This document shows positions 17,743 through 26,818 of a stretch of 64,000 bases of DNA, piece after piece; within the stretch, counting starts at the first letter, position 1, and each line of letters begins with the position of its first letter. The stretch is from Clostridium sp. K4410.MGS-306 (GTDB lineage: Bacteria > Cyanobacteriota > Vampirovibrionia > Gastranaerophilales > Gastranaerophilaceae). The translations under genes were made by a program, and so were the position numbers. The notes beneath the pieces were generated by a model. It saw nothing but the letters and a program-made list of their open reading frames with translations, was not told the origin of the DNA and did not search any database. The DNA is taken from the NCBI GenBank assembly GCA_000980375.1, contig LARD01000005.1:62001-126000 (forward strand), read 5' to 3'.

Positions 17743-19073
17743 TATTGACCCCTAAAAAAATCTATAATTTTTTGTGAATCTTCTTCTCTGGTAAAGATAA
17801 GCAAAGAGTCACCCGCAAGAAGTTTTGTAATCCCTTTAGGTATTATCACGCTGTGTCCTCTTTGAATAATAGCAATAATAGCTCTTTGCGGTAATTTTAA
17901 ATCCATTAAGGCAGTTTCTTTAAAATCTTGAGGAATAATAGCTTCGATAATACGGCCCTGGCCTCTTTCTACTGTGGCAAGTATTTCCACATCAGTTTCT
18001 ATCAAATTATTTCTTATTTCATTTATAGAAGCTTCTTTGGGTGATATTGCAACATCTATACCAACTTTTTCAAAAAGGCTTATGTTTGCGGATTTAGAAA
18101 CCCTGGTGATTACTTTTTTTGCGCCCATTTGTTTTGTAAGAAGCGAGCAGAGAAGATTTTTTTCATCATTATTGGTTACGCTGATTACAACATCGCTTTC
18201 ACCAAAGTCTTCCTGCTGCAAAAGTTCCATATTAGTGCCATCACCATATAGAACAAGAGTGTTTTTTAACACTTCTGTGAGGTATTCACATCTTTTATAA
18301 TCTTTTTCAATGATTTTTGTTTTTATATTTATTTTTTCAAGATTTTGCGCAAGCATAAGCCCTACGCTGCCGCCGCCAATGATTGCAGCTGTTTTGACCT
18401 TTGTTTTGCTCTGGAAAATTTCTCTGGCAAGAATATCCAAAGATGTTGATGAACCCATGAAGATAACTTTATCGTTTAGTTTAAAATCTGTTTCCCCGTC
18501 AGGTATAAAGAGAGTTTCGTCTCTGGTTATTGCAACAACAAGGGTTTCTGGGGTAAATCTGCAGTCTTTGATTTTTTTGTTTAAAATCAAAGAATCTTCT
18601 TTTATTCTATATTCAAGAAGTCTTGCTTTACCGCTGGCAAAGTTTTCCACATCAACAGCTTCAGGAACAGTGATAATTCTGAAAATTTCTTGTGTAAGCA
18701 GTTCTTCCGGCCATATAACAAAATCAATCATCTCATACTGGGTATTTTTAACCAGCTTTAATGATTCAATATATTCGGGTTTGCTTACAAAACATACGGT
18801 TTTTGCTCTGCTCAATCTGCTGACAGTAAGGCAGGAGACAATATTTGCTTCATCAAAGTTTGTACAGGCAATAAAAATATCAGCGTCTTCTATATTTGCT
18901 GCTTTTAATGTATTAATATTTGAGCCGTTGCCGGCAATAAAGCTTATATCAAGCTTGTTTAGAGCGTCGGTTCTGTTTTCTTCGCTGTCAATGATAGTTA
19001 TATCATGATCTTCAAAGAATTCTGTTGCTATAAGATAGCCTATTTCACTTGCGCCAAATACTACTATTTTCAT
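17742..19073 (-). CDS. trkA: Trk potassium uptake regulator TrkA
   Basis: About 443 residues with two tandem RCK modules, each an NAD-binding Rossmann fold plus a TrkA-C domain: first VVFGASEIGYLIA with FIAGNGSN, second IIGGGSVGLMLAQ with VLYGDGTN. It binds nucleotide and opens the TrkH channel. I start at MKIVVFGASEIG because a TATAAT box overlaps the more upstream ATG at 19109, which would then lie before the transcription start. The ribosome-binding site is weak in either case. Confidence 0.93.
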   Translation of the reverse strand: MKIVVFGASEIGYLIATEFFEDHDITIIDSEENRTDALNKLDISFIAGNGSNINTLKAANIEDADIFIACTNFDEANIVSCLTVSRLSRAKTVCFVSKPEYIESLKLVKNTQYEMIDFVIWPEELLTQEIFRIITVPEAVDVENFASGKARLLEYRIKEDSLILNKKIKDCRFTPETLVVAITRDETLFIPDGETDFKLNDKVIFMGSSTSLDILAREIFQSKTKVKTAAIIGGGSVGLMLAQNLEKINIKTKIIEKDYKRCEYLTEVLKNTLVLYGDGTNMELLQQEDFGESDVVISVTNNDEKNLLCSLLTKQMGAKKVITRVSKSANISLFEKVGIDVAISPKEASINEIRNNLIETDVEILATVERGQGRIIEAIIPQDFKETALMDLKLPQRAIIAIIQRGHSVIIPKGITKLLAGDSLLIFTREEDSQKIIDFFRGQ

Positions 19074-19107
19074 AATTTTATATCGTTTTAACCTGTATTT
19101 TTGTTTC

Positions 19108-19134
19108 ATTATAATACATAATTTTAATTGGCAA
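19108..19134 (-). promoter_or_regulatory. Promoter-like sequence for trkA-trkH
   Basis: TTGCCA, 15 bases, then TATAAT on the minus strand. The spacing is short, so the -35 is uncertain. The -10 box overlaps an in-frame ATG, which argues for the downstream trkA start. Confidence 0.4.
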
Positions 19135-19186
19135 AATATATTTTTGTTTTACAATATACATAAGAATATACAGGGGAGAGAATAAA

Positions 19187-20299
19187 TTGGATTTTACAAC
19201 ATTAACTATAGATTTTTTAAAGCAATTAAGTAATATATTTGGCAGTTACGGACTTGGTATTATTGCGCTTACCGTTATCATCAGGCTCGCAATGTGGCCT
19301 TTAAATGTGTCACAGCAGCGTTCAATGAAAACAATGCAGCAGCTTCAACCTAAAATGAAAGCTATCCAGGACCGTTATAAAAATAACCCGCAGGTTATGC
19401 AGCAAAAAATGATGGAATTCTACAAAGAGCATAAATTCAACCCCATGGCTGGTTGTTTACCTTTGTTAATTCAAATGCCTATTTTTATCTTGCTTTATTC
19501 TTCTTTGATGAGTCCTCAGTTTATTTCTATGGCCGGACAATCTAAGTTTTTATTTATTAACAGGCTGGATGCTACTTTAAAAGGCAATGCAGGAATTTCC
19601 AATGACGGAAAGTTTTCTGTAGGTCCAAGAGATACTTTCTCTTTGAATAAGAATATTAAAGTCTATATTGGTGATAAAGAGCTTGAAAATGCAAAACTTT
19701 CTAATCCCAGAAATGCAGTAAAAGTTCAGGGTGATATCACACCCGGGGAACCTGTTGATTTAAAAATCAGCCTCGATGATTTTGATCTGAAATTCAGCCA
19801 GCTTGCTCAAATTACGAGTGCACAGGCAACAGTAACTGACAACAACACAAGAGAAATAGAAAAAGTTACTTTCACAAAACAGGGTGATAACCTTGTTGCA
19901 TCAGTACCAACAGTTGGTGCAAAATCTGCTTTCAACTATGATGTATTGCTTCTTGTTGTCATCTTTGGTGCTTCTATGTTCCTTACACAAAAAATTATGA
20001 TGGCAGCAAACAAAATGCAGCAGGCTGACCCTGCTCAAGAAGCAATGCAAAAAACACTTGGCACAATGATGCCTGTTATGTTGACAGCAACGTTCCTGTT
20101 TATTCCTATTCCGGCAGGCGTGTTGCTATATTTGATAACAAGCAACGTCATTCAGGTTGCTCAGACTCTTATTATCAACAAACAAATTGATATGGAACAG
20201 GAGTCTAAAAAGAACAAAAAAACTGTTATTGATGAACCTTTACCTGAGACTAAAAAGGTAGAAGCAAAGGAAATTAAAAATACGGAGTCTGAAAAATAA
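19187..20299 (+). CDS. yidC: Membrane protein insertase YidC (cyanobacterial-type)
   Basis: 370 residues. Conserved core: YGLGIIALTVIIRLAMWPLN, the cytoplasmic coiled hairpin KTMQQLQPKMKAIQ, GCLPLLIQMPIFILLY and the C-terminal FLFIPIPAGVLLYLITSN. The large N-terminal P1 domain of proteobacterial YidC is missing. Instead about 130 residues, predicted extracytoplasmic and beta-rich, are inserted between the second and third conserved helices, as I recall for cyanobacterial YidC. The start is TTG with AGGGGAG 8 bases upstream. A basic C-terminal tail may contact ribosomes. Its stop overlaps the next start by one base. Confidence 0.95.
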   Translation: MDFTTLTIDFLKQLSNIFGSYGLGIIALTVIIRLAMWPLNVSQQRSMKTMQQLQPKMKAIQDRYKNNPQVMQQKMMEFYKEHKFNPMAGCLPLLIQMPIFILLYSSLMSPQFISMAGQSKFLFINRLDATLKGNAGISNDGKFSVGPRDTFSLNKNIKVYIGDKELENAKLSNPRNAVKVQGDITPGEPVDLKISLDDFDLKFSQLAQITSAQATVTDNNTREIEKVTFTKQGDNLVASVPTVGAKSAFNYDVLLLVVIFGASMFLTQKIMMAANKMQQADPAQEAMQKTLGTMMPVMLTATFLFIPIPAGVLLYLITSNVIQVAQTLIINKQIDMEQESKKNKKTVIDEPLPETKKVEAKEIKNTESEK

Positions 20300-20871
20300 T
20301 GATTGAAAGAGCACAAAAAGCACTTGATATTTTGTTAGAAGGAAATGAGCGTTTTACAAAGGGTGAATCAACAGTTTCCAACAGATGTGTTGAAACGCTA
20401 AAGGCTCATAAAGACGGACAGTCACCGATAGCTTGTATTGTTACCTGTTCTGATTCGAGGGTAATACCTGAAATGATTTTTGACAAAGGTTTTGGAGAGC
20501 TTTTTGTTGTTCGTTGCGCAGGCGCTGTGATTGGTGAAAACATTTTGGAAAGTGTTGAGTACGCTGTTGATCACCTTAAAGTACCTCTTGTAATGGTATT
20601 GAGCCATGATGATTGCGGTGTTATGAAAGCGGCTAAAGCAATGTACCCAAAAGAACCTGACCATTTGCAGCTGTTGATTCGCTCTGTTTACGAGATTATT
20701 GATTCAGAAACAGAATGCTATAATGAGCTGGCAAGAGATTATACCCTTACAAAGAAAAGAAAACTGCTGAAACGTTCAGCTATTTTAAGACAGGCTCATT
20801 CTGAAGGTAAATTTGAAATAGTCAGGGGCTATTTAAGTTTTGAAGACGGCAAGGTTTCAATTCTTAATTAA
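20299..20871 (+). CDS. Beta-class carbonic anhydrase
   Basis: 190 residues. Zinc and active-site residues are in place: CSDSRVIPE (Cys and the Asp-Arg dyad) and LSHDDCGVMKA (His and Cys ligands). It interconverts CO2 and bicarbonate in the cytoplasm, supplying carboxylases. Translationally coupled to yidC by a one-base overlap. The last four bases, TTAA, are shared with the stop codon of the convergent gene. Confidence 0.92.
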   Translation: MIERAQKALDILLEGNERFTKGESTVSNRCVETLKAHKDGQSPIACIVTCSDSRVIPEMIFDKGFGELFVVRCAGAVIGENILESVEYAVDHLKVPLVMVLSHDDCGVMKAAKAMYPKEPDHLQLLIRSVYEIIDSETECYNELARDYTLTKKRKLLKRSAILRQAHSEGKFEIVRGYLSFEDGKVSILN

Positions 20872-21674
20872 TCATTTTTCTTGAATACTTTTGCTATTGT
20901 CAGACCCAGCAAAAACATGTATAAAAGGTCGTTATGGCCTTTGCGTCTTTCTATTTCATTCAACATAAAATAATTGTCAGTCATCGATTGGTATTTTTTT
21001 ACATTTTCTCTATTGATGATTTTTGATTTGCCGTTTTGTTCAACGACCAAGGAGCCGTTGTTTAGTCTTTTAAGGTTGATTGTATCTTGTTTTTCAGAAC
21101 CTTGTTTTTTTAGTTCAATTTTTATTTCTTTGGCAGCTTTTTCTGTCAAATCTGCTTTGTATTCATATATTGCTGTTTGTGCAGTATCTTTTTTATTTCT
21201 GATAATCAACTTGCCAAACATTGTGTTTTTATCAGGGTTTATTTCAAGGCCTATTATGTTATCATCTGTAGAAAAAGCCATTCCTTTTGTCTTTTCATCT
21301 ATATCGAAAAATTCAGCCATATCAGTCTCTGCAAATTGTCTCAATGGATGGTGGGCAGCTGATAGTCCTTTTACTTTTGTAAATTCATCAGTTAAATCCA
21401 AACATCTTTCAAAGTTTTCCTGTTGTTTTTGCAAAAGCAAATTCATTTGTTTGGTTTCTTCGTCAATGCCTGTTATTTTTTCTACAAAATTTATTGCAGG
21501 TGTGCTTGTTGCAAGCGCATAGCCTACTAGTGCCCAATATACTGAATTTGGCATGCAACCCTGGTTTTGATTATTTGGCTGTTTTGCAGGCATGTTGCTT
21601 ATTTGTTTATTAGCTGTTCCTGATTTGAAAGATTGTATTTTAATGTTTCTGTGCGATATCTGTGTAATTTTCAT
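20868..21674 (-). CDS. Membrane protein of unknown function with F-K-S N-terminal tail
   Basis: 268 residues: N-terminal tail with IQSFKSG, a hydrophobic span about 45-65 (SVYWALVGYALATSTPAINF), a soluble helical and beta domain, and a hydrophobic C-terminal segment (YMFLLGLTIAKVF). No family recognised. The tail motif resembles those of the proteins at 2803-3804, 39934-40782 and 40782-41732. Confidence 0.65.
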   Translation of the reverse strand: MKITQISHRNIKIQSFKSGTANKQISNMPAKQPNNQNQGCMPNSVYWALVGYALATSTPAINFVEKITGIDEETKQMNLLLQKQQENFERCLDLTDEFTKVKGLSAAHHPLRQFAETDMAEFFDIDEKTKGMAFSTDDNIIGLEINPDKNTMFGKLIIRNKKDTAQTAIYEYKADLTEKAAKEIKIELKKQGSEKQDTINLKRLNNGSLVVEQNGKSKIINRENVKKYQSMTDNYFMLNEIERRKGHNDLLYMFLLGLTIAKVFKKND

Positions 21675-21690
21675 TGCTTTTCCTAAACTA

Positions 21691-22764
21691 TTAATTTATC
21701 AGCATACAATCTCCGTAGCTGTAAAATTTATACTGTTCTTTAATTGCTTCTTTATATGCTTTAAATACAAAATCTTTGCCTGCAAATGCCGATGTAAGCA
21801 TAATGAGGGTGGATTTTGGCAAATGAAAGTTTGTAATCAGCCTGTCTACAACACGATATTTAAAACCCGGATAAATAAAAAGCGTTGAGTCATCAATTAC
21901 TTCAAGTATCTCATCGTATTTTTGCATACAGGTTTCAAGCGTGCGCACTGTAGTAGTTCCTACGGCAGTGATTCTTTTGCCCTGTTTTTTTGCATCATTG
22001 ATGATTTTTGCAGTTGATGCTGAAATCTCAAATTGTTCTGAATCCATTTTGTGTTCAAGAATGTTATCAACTTTAACCGGACGAAATGTCCCAAGGCCAA
22101 CATTTAGTGTTACATAACAAATTTGTACACCTTTTTCTTCCAGCTTTTTTAGAATCTCTTGAGTAAAGTGCAATCCTGCTGTAGGTGCAGCCACAGAGCC
22201 TTCAATTTGTGCATAAACTGTCTGATATCTGTCATAGTCTAAATTTTTAAGCTGTTCATCCGTCATTGTTCTTTCAATGTATGGCGGAAGCGGAATATTG
22301 CCGACTTTGTCCAGTATTTCATAAAAATTTCCGTCATAGTGCAGCTCAACAAGCCATTTACCTTCATTTTTACGGGTAAGCACTTTTACATATAAATCAG
22401 GAGAAATTTCAATAATAGATTCTTCCTTAACTCTCTTTGACGGGTTAATAAGCACTTCCCAGGTTTTGTCTCCGATTTGTTTGAGCAAAAACACTTCGAT
22501 ATGTGCACCGGTGTTTTTTCTGCCAAAAAGCCTTGCCGGAATGACTTTTGTGTTATTTAAAACAAGCACATCATTTTCGTCAAAGTAATCTGTTATATCA
22601 TAAAAATGTTTGTGCTCTATGCTTTGCCTATTCCTGTCAAGCACCATCATACGACAATTTTCGCGTTTTTGTGACGGTGTTTGTGCTATCAGTTCTTTCG
22701 GCAGTTCATAATCATATTCTGATATTGAAATAATGTTTGATGAAATTTTTTGTTTCGTGTCCAT
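21691..22764 (-). CDS. queA: S-adenosylmethionine:tRNA ribosyltransferase-isomerase
   Basis: 357 residues. It transfers the ribose of SAM to 7-aminomethyl-deazaguanine in tRNA to form epoxyqueuosine. Signatures seen: YDYELPKELIAQTP near the N-terminus, DVLVLNNTKVIPARL, GSVAAPTAGLHFT, and LITNFHLPKSTLIMLTSAFAG near the C-terminus. Length is normal. It follows asd by 13 bases in the same direction. No other queuosine gene is in this window. Confidence 0.95.
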   Translation of the reverse strand: MDTKQKISSNIISISEYDYELPKELIAQTPSQKRENCRMMVLDRNRQSIEHKHFYDITDYFDENDVLVLNNTKVIPARLFGRKNTGAHIEVFLLKQIGDKTWEVLINPSKRVKEESIIEISPDLYVKVLTRKNEGKWLVELHYDGNFYEILDKVGNIPLPPYIERTMTDEQLKNLDYDRYQTVYAQIEGSVAAPTAGLHFTQEILKKLEEKGVQICYVTLNVGLGTFRPVKVDNILEHKMDSEQFEISASTAKIINDAKKQGKRITAVGTTTVRTLETCMQKYDEILEVIDDSTLFIYPGFKYRVVDRLITNFHLPKSTLIMLTSAFAGKDFVFKAYKEAIKEQYKFYSYGDCMLIN

Positions 22765-22777
22765 TTATTTGTGCTTT

Positions 22778-23794
22778 CTAAAATAAGCCCATTTCTATTA
22801 CTTTTTCAGCTATTCTGACTGTGTTTAAGGCTGCTCCGATTCTTATGTTGTCTGCAACGCACCACAAATCAATCGCATTATCAAATGCAATGTTTTTGCG
22901 GATTCTTCCCACATAAACAGGGTTTTCACCCGCTGCATCAACTGGTGTCGGGTAGATATAGTTTTCGGTATCATCCATAACTTCAACACCCCATGCATTT
23001 TCTAGCAATTCTCTTGCTTTTTCGGGGGTAATTTCTTTTTCAAATTCGATAGTTACAGCTTCAGAGTGTCCGTGGAAAACAGGTACTCTTACTGCAGTAC
23101 AAGAAATAGGCACATCTTCTGAAAGATGCAGAATTTTTCTTGTCTCGTTTGTAACTTTCATTTCTTCTTTTGTATAGCCGTTTTCGCAGAAGACATCAAT
23201 CTGCGGAATTACGTTATATGCAATTGGTTTTTTGAATTTAACGTTTTCAAACTCTTTGCCTTCGTTTACTGCAACAGTATTTTCTTTAAGCTCGTTAATA
23301 GCAGCGATACCTGCACCTGATACAGCCTGATAAGTGCTTACAATCATTCGTTTTATTTTTGCATAGTCGTGCAGCGGTTTTAATACAAGCATTAGCTGTG
23401 ATGTTGAGCAGTTGGGGTTGGGAATTATTCCTTTGTGGTTTTTAAGGTCATTGTCATTAACACCTACGATAACAAGCGGACAATCTTTGTCCATTCTGTA
23501 GGCACTTGAGTTGTCTATGAATACACAGCCCCTTTTTACAGCTTCCGGTGCCAGTTTTAATGATGTTGATCCGCCGGCTGAAGCAAGAACAATATTTACA
23601 CCCTCAAAGCTTTCAGGTGTTGCTTCAATGATAGTATGTTCTTCCCCTTTAAATTCTATTTTTTTTCCGGCACTTTTTGCACTGGCCAAAAATTTGATTT
23701 CATTATAAGGAACATTATTTTCAACGAGAATTTTTAAAATTTCTCTGCCTACTACACCTGTTGCTCCTAAAACTGCGATATTGGGTTTTCTCAT
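22778..23794 (-). CDS. asd: Aspartate-semialdehyde dehydrogenase
   Basis: About 338 residues. It reduces aspartyl phosphate to the semialdehyde for lysine, threonine, methionine and diaminopimelate synthesis. NADP-binding GATGVVGREIL, catalytic Cys in NPNCSTSQL, and substrate-binding PVFHGHSEAV are present. I start at MRKPNIAVLG (AGGTGG 8 bases upstream). A GTG twelve codons earlier lies just behind a TATAAT box and lacks a ribosome-binding site. Confidence 0.95.
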   Translation of the reverse strand: MRKPNIAVLGATGVVGREILKILVENNVPYNEIKFLASAKSAGKKIEFKGEEHTIIEATPESFEGVNIVLASAGGSTSLKLAPEAVKRGCVFIDNSSAYRMDKDCPLVIVGVNDNDLKNHKGIIPNPNCSTSQLMLVLKPLHDYAKIKRMIVSTYQAVSGAGIAAINELKENTVAVNEGKEFENVKFKKPIAYNVIPQIDVFCENGYTKEEMKVTNETRKILHLSEDVPISCTAVRVPVFHGHSEAVTIEFEKEITPEKARELLENAWGVEVMDDTENYIYPTPVDAAGENPVYVGRIRKNIAFDNAIDLWCVADNIRIGAALNTVRIAEKVIEMGLF

Positions 23795-23850
23795 TCTGTT
23801 TTCCACCTGTCCGACTGTATTCTTAATCACTCTACAATTATAGTATAAAA

Positions 23851-24213
23851 TTATTTTATTTTTTGTATCAGTTTATAAAAAGAATTCTCTACATCTTTTA
23901 GTTTTAATTTAAAACTATTTTCGCTCACCTTTGGCATGATTATAAATGACATATAGTTATTGAGTTTATCCAGCTTTTTTTCTTTTATTGCCAGCCTTAC
24001 ACATTCTCTCATCAGCCTTTTGATTCTGTTTCTTTTAACTGCTCTTTTGTTGTATTTTTTGCTGACAACAAAACCGAATCTTGTCGGCAGAGAGGAATCT
24101 TTTTTACTTTTTCCGCAGTAAATTGTAATTACAGAATCCGAAACTATTTTGTGGTTTCGGTAAGTTGCGTCAAAAGCCTTTTTGTTTTTAAGTCTGTATT
24201 GTCCTGGAAGCAT
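23851..24213 (-). CDS. rnpA: Ribonuclease P protein component
   Basis: 120 residues, basic. The RNR signature KRAVKRNRIKRLMRE follows RFGFVVSKKYNKRA. It is the protein cofactor of the RNase P ribozyme that trims tRNA 5' ends. It lies downstream of rpmH as in most bacteria; the two are separated by a hairpin. Confidence 0.95.
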   Translation of the reverse strand: MLPGQYRLKNKKAFDATYRNHKIVSDSVITIYCGKSKKDSSLPTRFGFVVSKKYNKRAVKRNRIKRLMRECVRLAIKEKKLDKLNNYMSFIIMPKVSENSFKLKLKDVENSFYKLIQKIK

Positions 24214-24235
24214 AATTTTTTTTCAATAAACTTAA

Positions 24236-24273
24236 AACAGGCCTGCAATGCTTTGGTGTGCGGCAGACCTGTT
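24236..24273 (-). terminator. Hairpin between rpmH and rnpA (partial terminator)
   Basis: AACAGG-T-CTGC pairs with GCAG-G-CCTGTT (one G-U pair) in the minus-strand RNA, followed by TTTTAAG. The U tract is weak, so read-through into rnpA is expected. This would let the L34 message exceed that for RNase P protein. Confidence 0.6.
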
Positions 24274-24299
24274 ATTAAACCTTTTGTCAGTTAATTAAA

Positions 24300-24452
24300 C
24301 TAAGCTCTTTTTTTAGCTTGAATAGCCAATCTGTGACGGCCTTTAGCTCTTCTTCTGTTTAAAACTGTTCTTCCGCCGGGAGTAGCCATTCTGGCTCTGA
24401 ATCCGCTGACGTTTTGTCTTTTTCTTTTTGTTCCTTCTAATGTACGTCTCAT
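24300..24452 (-). CDS. rpmH: 50S ribosomal protein L34
   Basis: 50 residues, highly basic: starts [20 protein letters not shown] and continues with the L34 hallmark ([20 protein letters not shown]). AAGGAG sits 7 bases before the ATG. The C-terminal AIQAKKRA extension is slightly longer than the common 44-46 residues. A strong promoter lies directly upstream. Confidence 0.95.
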   Translation of the reverse strand: MRRTLEGTKRKRQNVSGFRARMATPGGRTVLNRRRAKGRHRLAIQAKKRA

Positions 24453-24489
24453 TTTATTGCTCCTTGAATTAAATTTTTTGCGTTATATC

Positions 24490-24518
24490 ATGATAAAAAA
24501 GACATAGACGATTGTCAA
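24490..24518 (-). promoter_or_regulatory. rpmH promoter
   Basis: TTGACA, 17 bases, TATCAT on the minus strand, with a predicted start about 30 bases before the rpmH ATG. The best sigma-70 match on this side of the window. Confidence 0.7.
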
Positions 24519-24555
24519 ATGCGGATAGTACACGAATTAATAAAGGTTTACACAT

Positions 24556-25368
24556 ATGGATAAAACAATTGCTTTCATCGGTGCAGGTAAAATGGCTACT
24601 GCAATAATAAAAGGGCTTCTTGGCTCGGGTTTGTTTGATAAAAATCATATTATTGCGTCTGAACCAAATAAAGATTATGCCCACAAAATTGAACAAGAAC
24701 TCGGTATAAAAATGGTGCACAACAACCGTGAAGCTGCAGCACAGGCGGATATTATTCTGCTGGCTGTAAAACCGTTTGTTGTAAAAGATGTGTTAACAGA
24801 AATCGAAGACAGAATTGATGACTCAAAACTTATAATAACAATTGCAGCGGGTATCTCCACAAACAGGGTGGAAGAAATCCTTGAAAAAACAGCACGGGTG
24901 GTCAAGGTTATGCCAAATACCCCGGCACTTCTGGGTGAAGGTATGAGCGCTGTATGCAAAGGTTTGCACGCATCCGATGATGATTTTGAATGTGTAAAAG
25001 AAATTTTTTCAAAAGTAGGAAAAGTTATCAGTGCCAAAGAAGATGATATTGACGCTATTACCGGTGTAAGCGGCTCAGGCCCTGCTTTTTATTACTATAT
25101 TATTGACCAAATAGCAAAAGCCGGTGAAAAACTGGGACTCGATTACAAAACAGCACTTACTCTGTCTGCACAAACAGCCCTTGGGGCGGCAAGAATGGTT
25201 CTTGAAACAGGTGTTGAACCGCAACAACTGATTGCAAACGTAACAACTCCCGGAGGAACAACAGCAGAAGGTAATAAAGTACTACAAGAAAGCAATATAG
25301 CTGAAATTTTATTTGAAACTGTTGATAAAACAGCACAAAAGTCTGAACTTATGGGTAAGCAATTATAG
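24556..25368 (+). CDS. proC: Pyrroline-5-carboxylate reductase
   Basis: 270 residues, normal length. Last step of proline synthesis (NAD(P)H-dependent). N-terminal Rossmann motif IGAGKMATAIIKGL, VKVMPNTPALLGEGM in the middle, and the C-terminal signature ITGVSGSGPAF with NVTTPGGTTAEG. AAAGG precedes the ATG. Divergent from rpmH and followed by its own terminator. Confidence 0.95.
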   Translation: MDKTIAFIGAGKMATAIIKGLLGSGLFDKNHIIASEPNKDYAHKIEQELGIKMVHNNREAAAQADIILLAVKPFVVKDVLTEIEDRIDDSKLIITIAAGISTNRVEEILEKTARVVKVMPNTPALLGEGMSAVCKGLHASDDDFECVKEIFSKVGKVISAKEDDIDAITGVSGSGPAFYYYIIDQIAKAGEKLGLDYKTALTLSAQTALGAARMVLETGVEPQQLIANVTTPGGTTAEGNKVLQESNIAEILFETVDKTAQKSELMGKQL

Positions 25369-25409
25369 CAGTTTCGGCGATTAAAAATCAGCTTTCTTAT
25401 TTTATCCTC

Positions 25410-25446
25410 AAAACAAGTTTCCGTGTATTCGGCGGCTTGTTTTTTC
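25410..25446 (+). terminator. proC terminator
   Basis: AAAACAAG and CCG pair with CGG and CTTGTTTTT around a short loop, ending in T6, about 40 bases after the proC stop. Confidence 0.7.
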
Positions 25447-25474
25447 ATTAAAAGATAAAAAGAAAGGTAAAAAA

Positions 25475-26782
25475 ATGAGTTTTAATCCGTTAAAAGAAAA
25501 AGGCATCCCTGTTGAAAAACAGCTGCGCAGCTGGCATGAAATTGCCCGTAAACCTTTTAATAAGACAGAAGTAGACTGCTACTCAAGAACACGTCAAATT
25601 TTGATGAACGGTATTGAGGTAGAGGCGTGGAATTTTAAACACAATTTTTCGCGAAACTGTCCTGATACAGATATTAATAAGTTTATTGCCCAGACACGCC
25701 GCATTGAAGATATGCAGCAAACTACCGTAAACTGGCTTACACCGGCAGACCAGTCTGTACTTGAGACAACTCTTGGGTATGAACAGGTTGCAGTAGACCT
25801 TACAGCATGGATGGCGCAAAATGAGCCTGACCCTTATGTAAAAGAGACTTTTGATTTTGGTTTGTTAGAAGACTTTGACCACCTTTACAGATACAGTCAG
25901 TGGGCGTATTTTGAACACGGAATAAGCCCTAATGATATTGTTCAGGGACAGACAGATATTATGCTCAGCCGACCTACTCAAAATCACCATAACGATAACA
26001 GGCTAAGATTGAGAAAACCGTATGACAAAGCAACTGCAGACCCTCAAACGAAGGTTAACATTTATACTCTTGTTGCCGGTGAGCAGCAGACTCACAACTA
26101 CTACGCCGAACACGGTATGGAATACGGAAACCAGTGTATCAGAGAAACCTATGCAGAGATTAAAGACGTTGAAGAAGAACACGTTTCAATGTACGAATCT
26201 TTAATTGACCCAACAGAATCCTGGTTCGAAAAACTCTTGCTTCATGAGTTTGTAGAGGTTTGTACATACTATAACTGTATGGAAGACGAAGAAAACGAAA
26301 GATTGAAAAAAATCTGGGAAATGTTTATGGAATACGAAATAGGACATCTTCAGATAGCTGCAGACTTGTTCAGAAAAAATGAAAAGCGCGACCCTGAAGA
26401 GGTTATAGGTACAAAAGTAGTTTTGCCGTGCAGGTTTATGTCTCAAAAACCATATGTAACAAACATTCTTGAAAATGAAATTGACAAAAGACTTGATACT
26501 GAAATGGGCTACACAACAATTGATAAACTGCCTGAAGATTGGCCAAGTTATGATGTTCAAGAAACTGTTAACGAGGAAGGCTCTCCAACAGAAATGGTTA
26601 TTCAGGTAATGGCCGCAGCAAAAGGCAGAGACCTTGTGATTGCGGATAAAAAACTCAAGAAAAAAGAAGCAGACCTTTTACAAAAAGGACTGGAGCCAAA
26701 AGCACAGGCTCCTGATACTGTTTCGCCCGAACAAATGAAAGAAATGATGGAAGAAGAAGAAATTGAACACGAATGTGATTAA
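25475..26782 (+). CDS. Ferritin-like (putative diiron) protein of unknown function
   Basis: 435 residues, soluble and acidic. Helices carry paired Glu/His residues of the ferritin-like kind: EQVAVDLTAWMA (about 102-113), EQQTHNYYAEHG (about 203), EIKDVEEEHVSMYE (about 222-235) and MEYEIGHLQIA (about 283-293), giving two ExxH motifs after two Glu-bearing helices. This supports a four-helix diiron site, but I do not recognise the subfamily or substrate. A charged C-terminal tail ends in EEEEIEHECD, a possible extra metal site. Plausible roles are oxygen or peroxide scavenging in an anaerobe (inference). AAAGG precedes the ATG. Confidence 0.6.
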   Translation: MSFNPLKEKGIPVEKQLRSWHEIARKPFNKTEVDCYSRTRQILMNGIEVEAWNFKHNFSRNCPDTDINKFIAQTRRIEDMQQTTVNWLTPADQSVLETTLGYEQVAVDLTAWMAQNEPDPYVKETFDFGLLEDFDHLYRYSQWAYFEHGISPNDIVQGQTDIMLSRPTQNHHNDNRLRLRKPYDKATADPQTKVNIYTLVAGEQQTHNYYAEHGMEYGNQCIRETYAEIKDVEEEHVSMYESLIDPTESWFEKLLLHEFVEVCTYYNCMEDEENERLKKIWEMFMEYEIGHLQIAADLFRKNEKRDPEEVIGTKVVLPCRFMSQKPYVTNILENEIDKRLDTEMGYTTIDKLPEDWPSYDVQETVNEEGSPTEMVIQVMAAAKGRDLVIADKKLKKKEADLLQKGLEPKAQAPDTVSPEQMKEMMEEEEIEHECD

Positions 26783-26818
26783 TTTCTTTTAAATAATAGA
26801 TAAAAGGGGCTTTATGAA

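Noticed and set aside
18310..19008. Long open frame (232 codons) on the plus strand opposite trkA
   Set aside because: It lies wholly antisense to a well-supported gene, has Ser/Phe/Ile-rich shadow composition and no ribosome-binding site.
20974..21522. 182-codon open frame on the plus strand
   Set aside because: Antisense to a coding gene with good frame statistics; composition is typical of a shadow frame.
24453..24555. Searched for an origin of replication next to rpmH
   Set aside because: No cluster of DnaA boxes, no dnaA or dnaN; only isolated TTATCCA-like matches elsewhere in the window.
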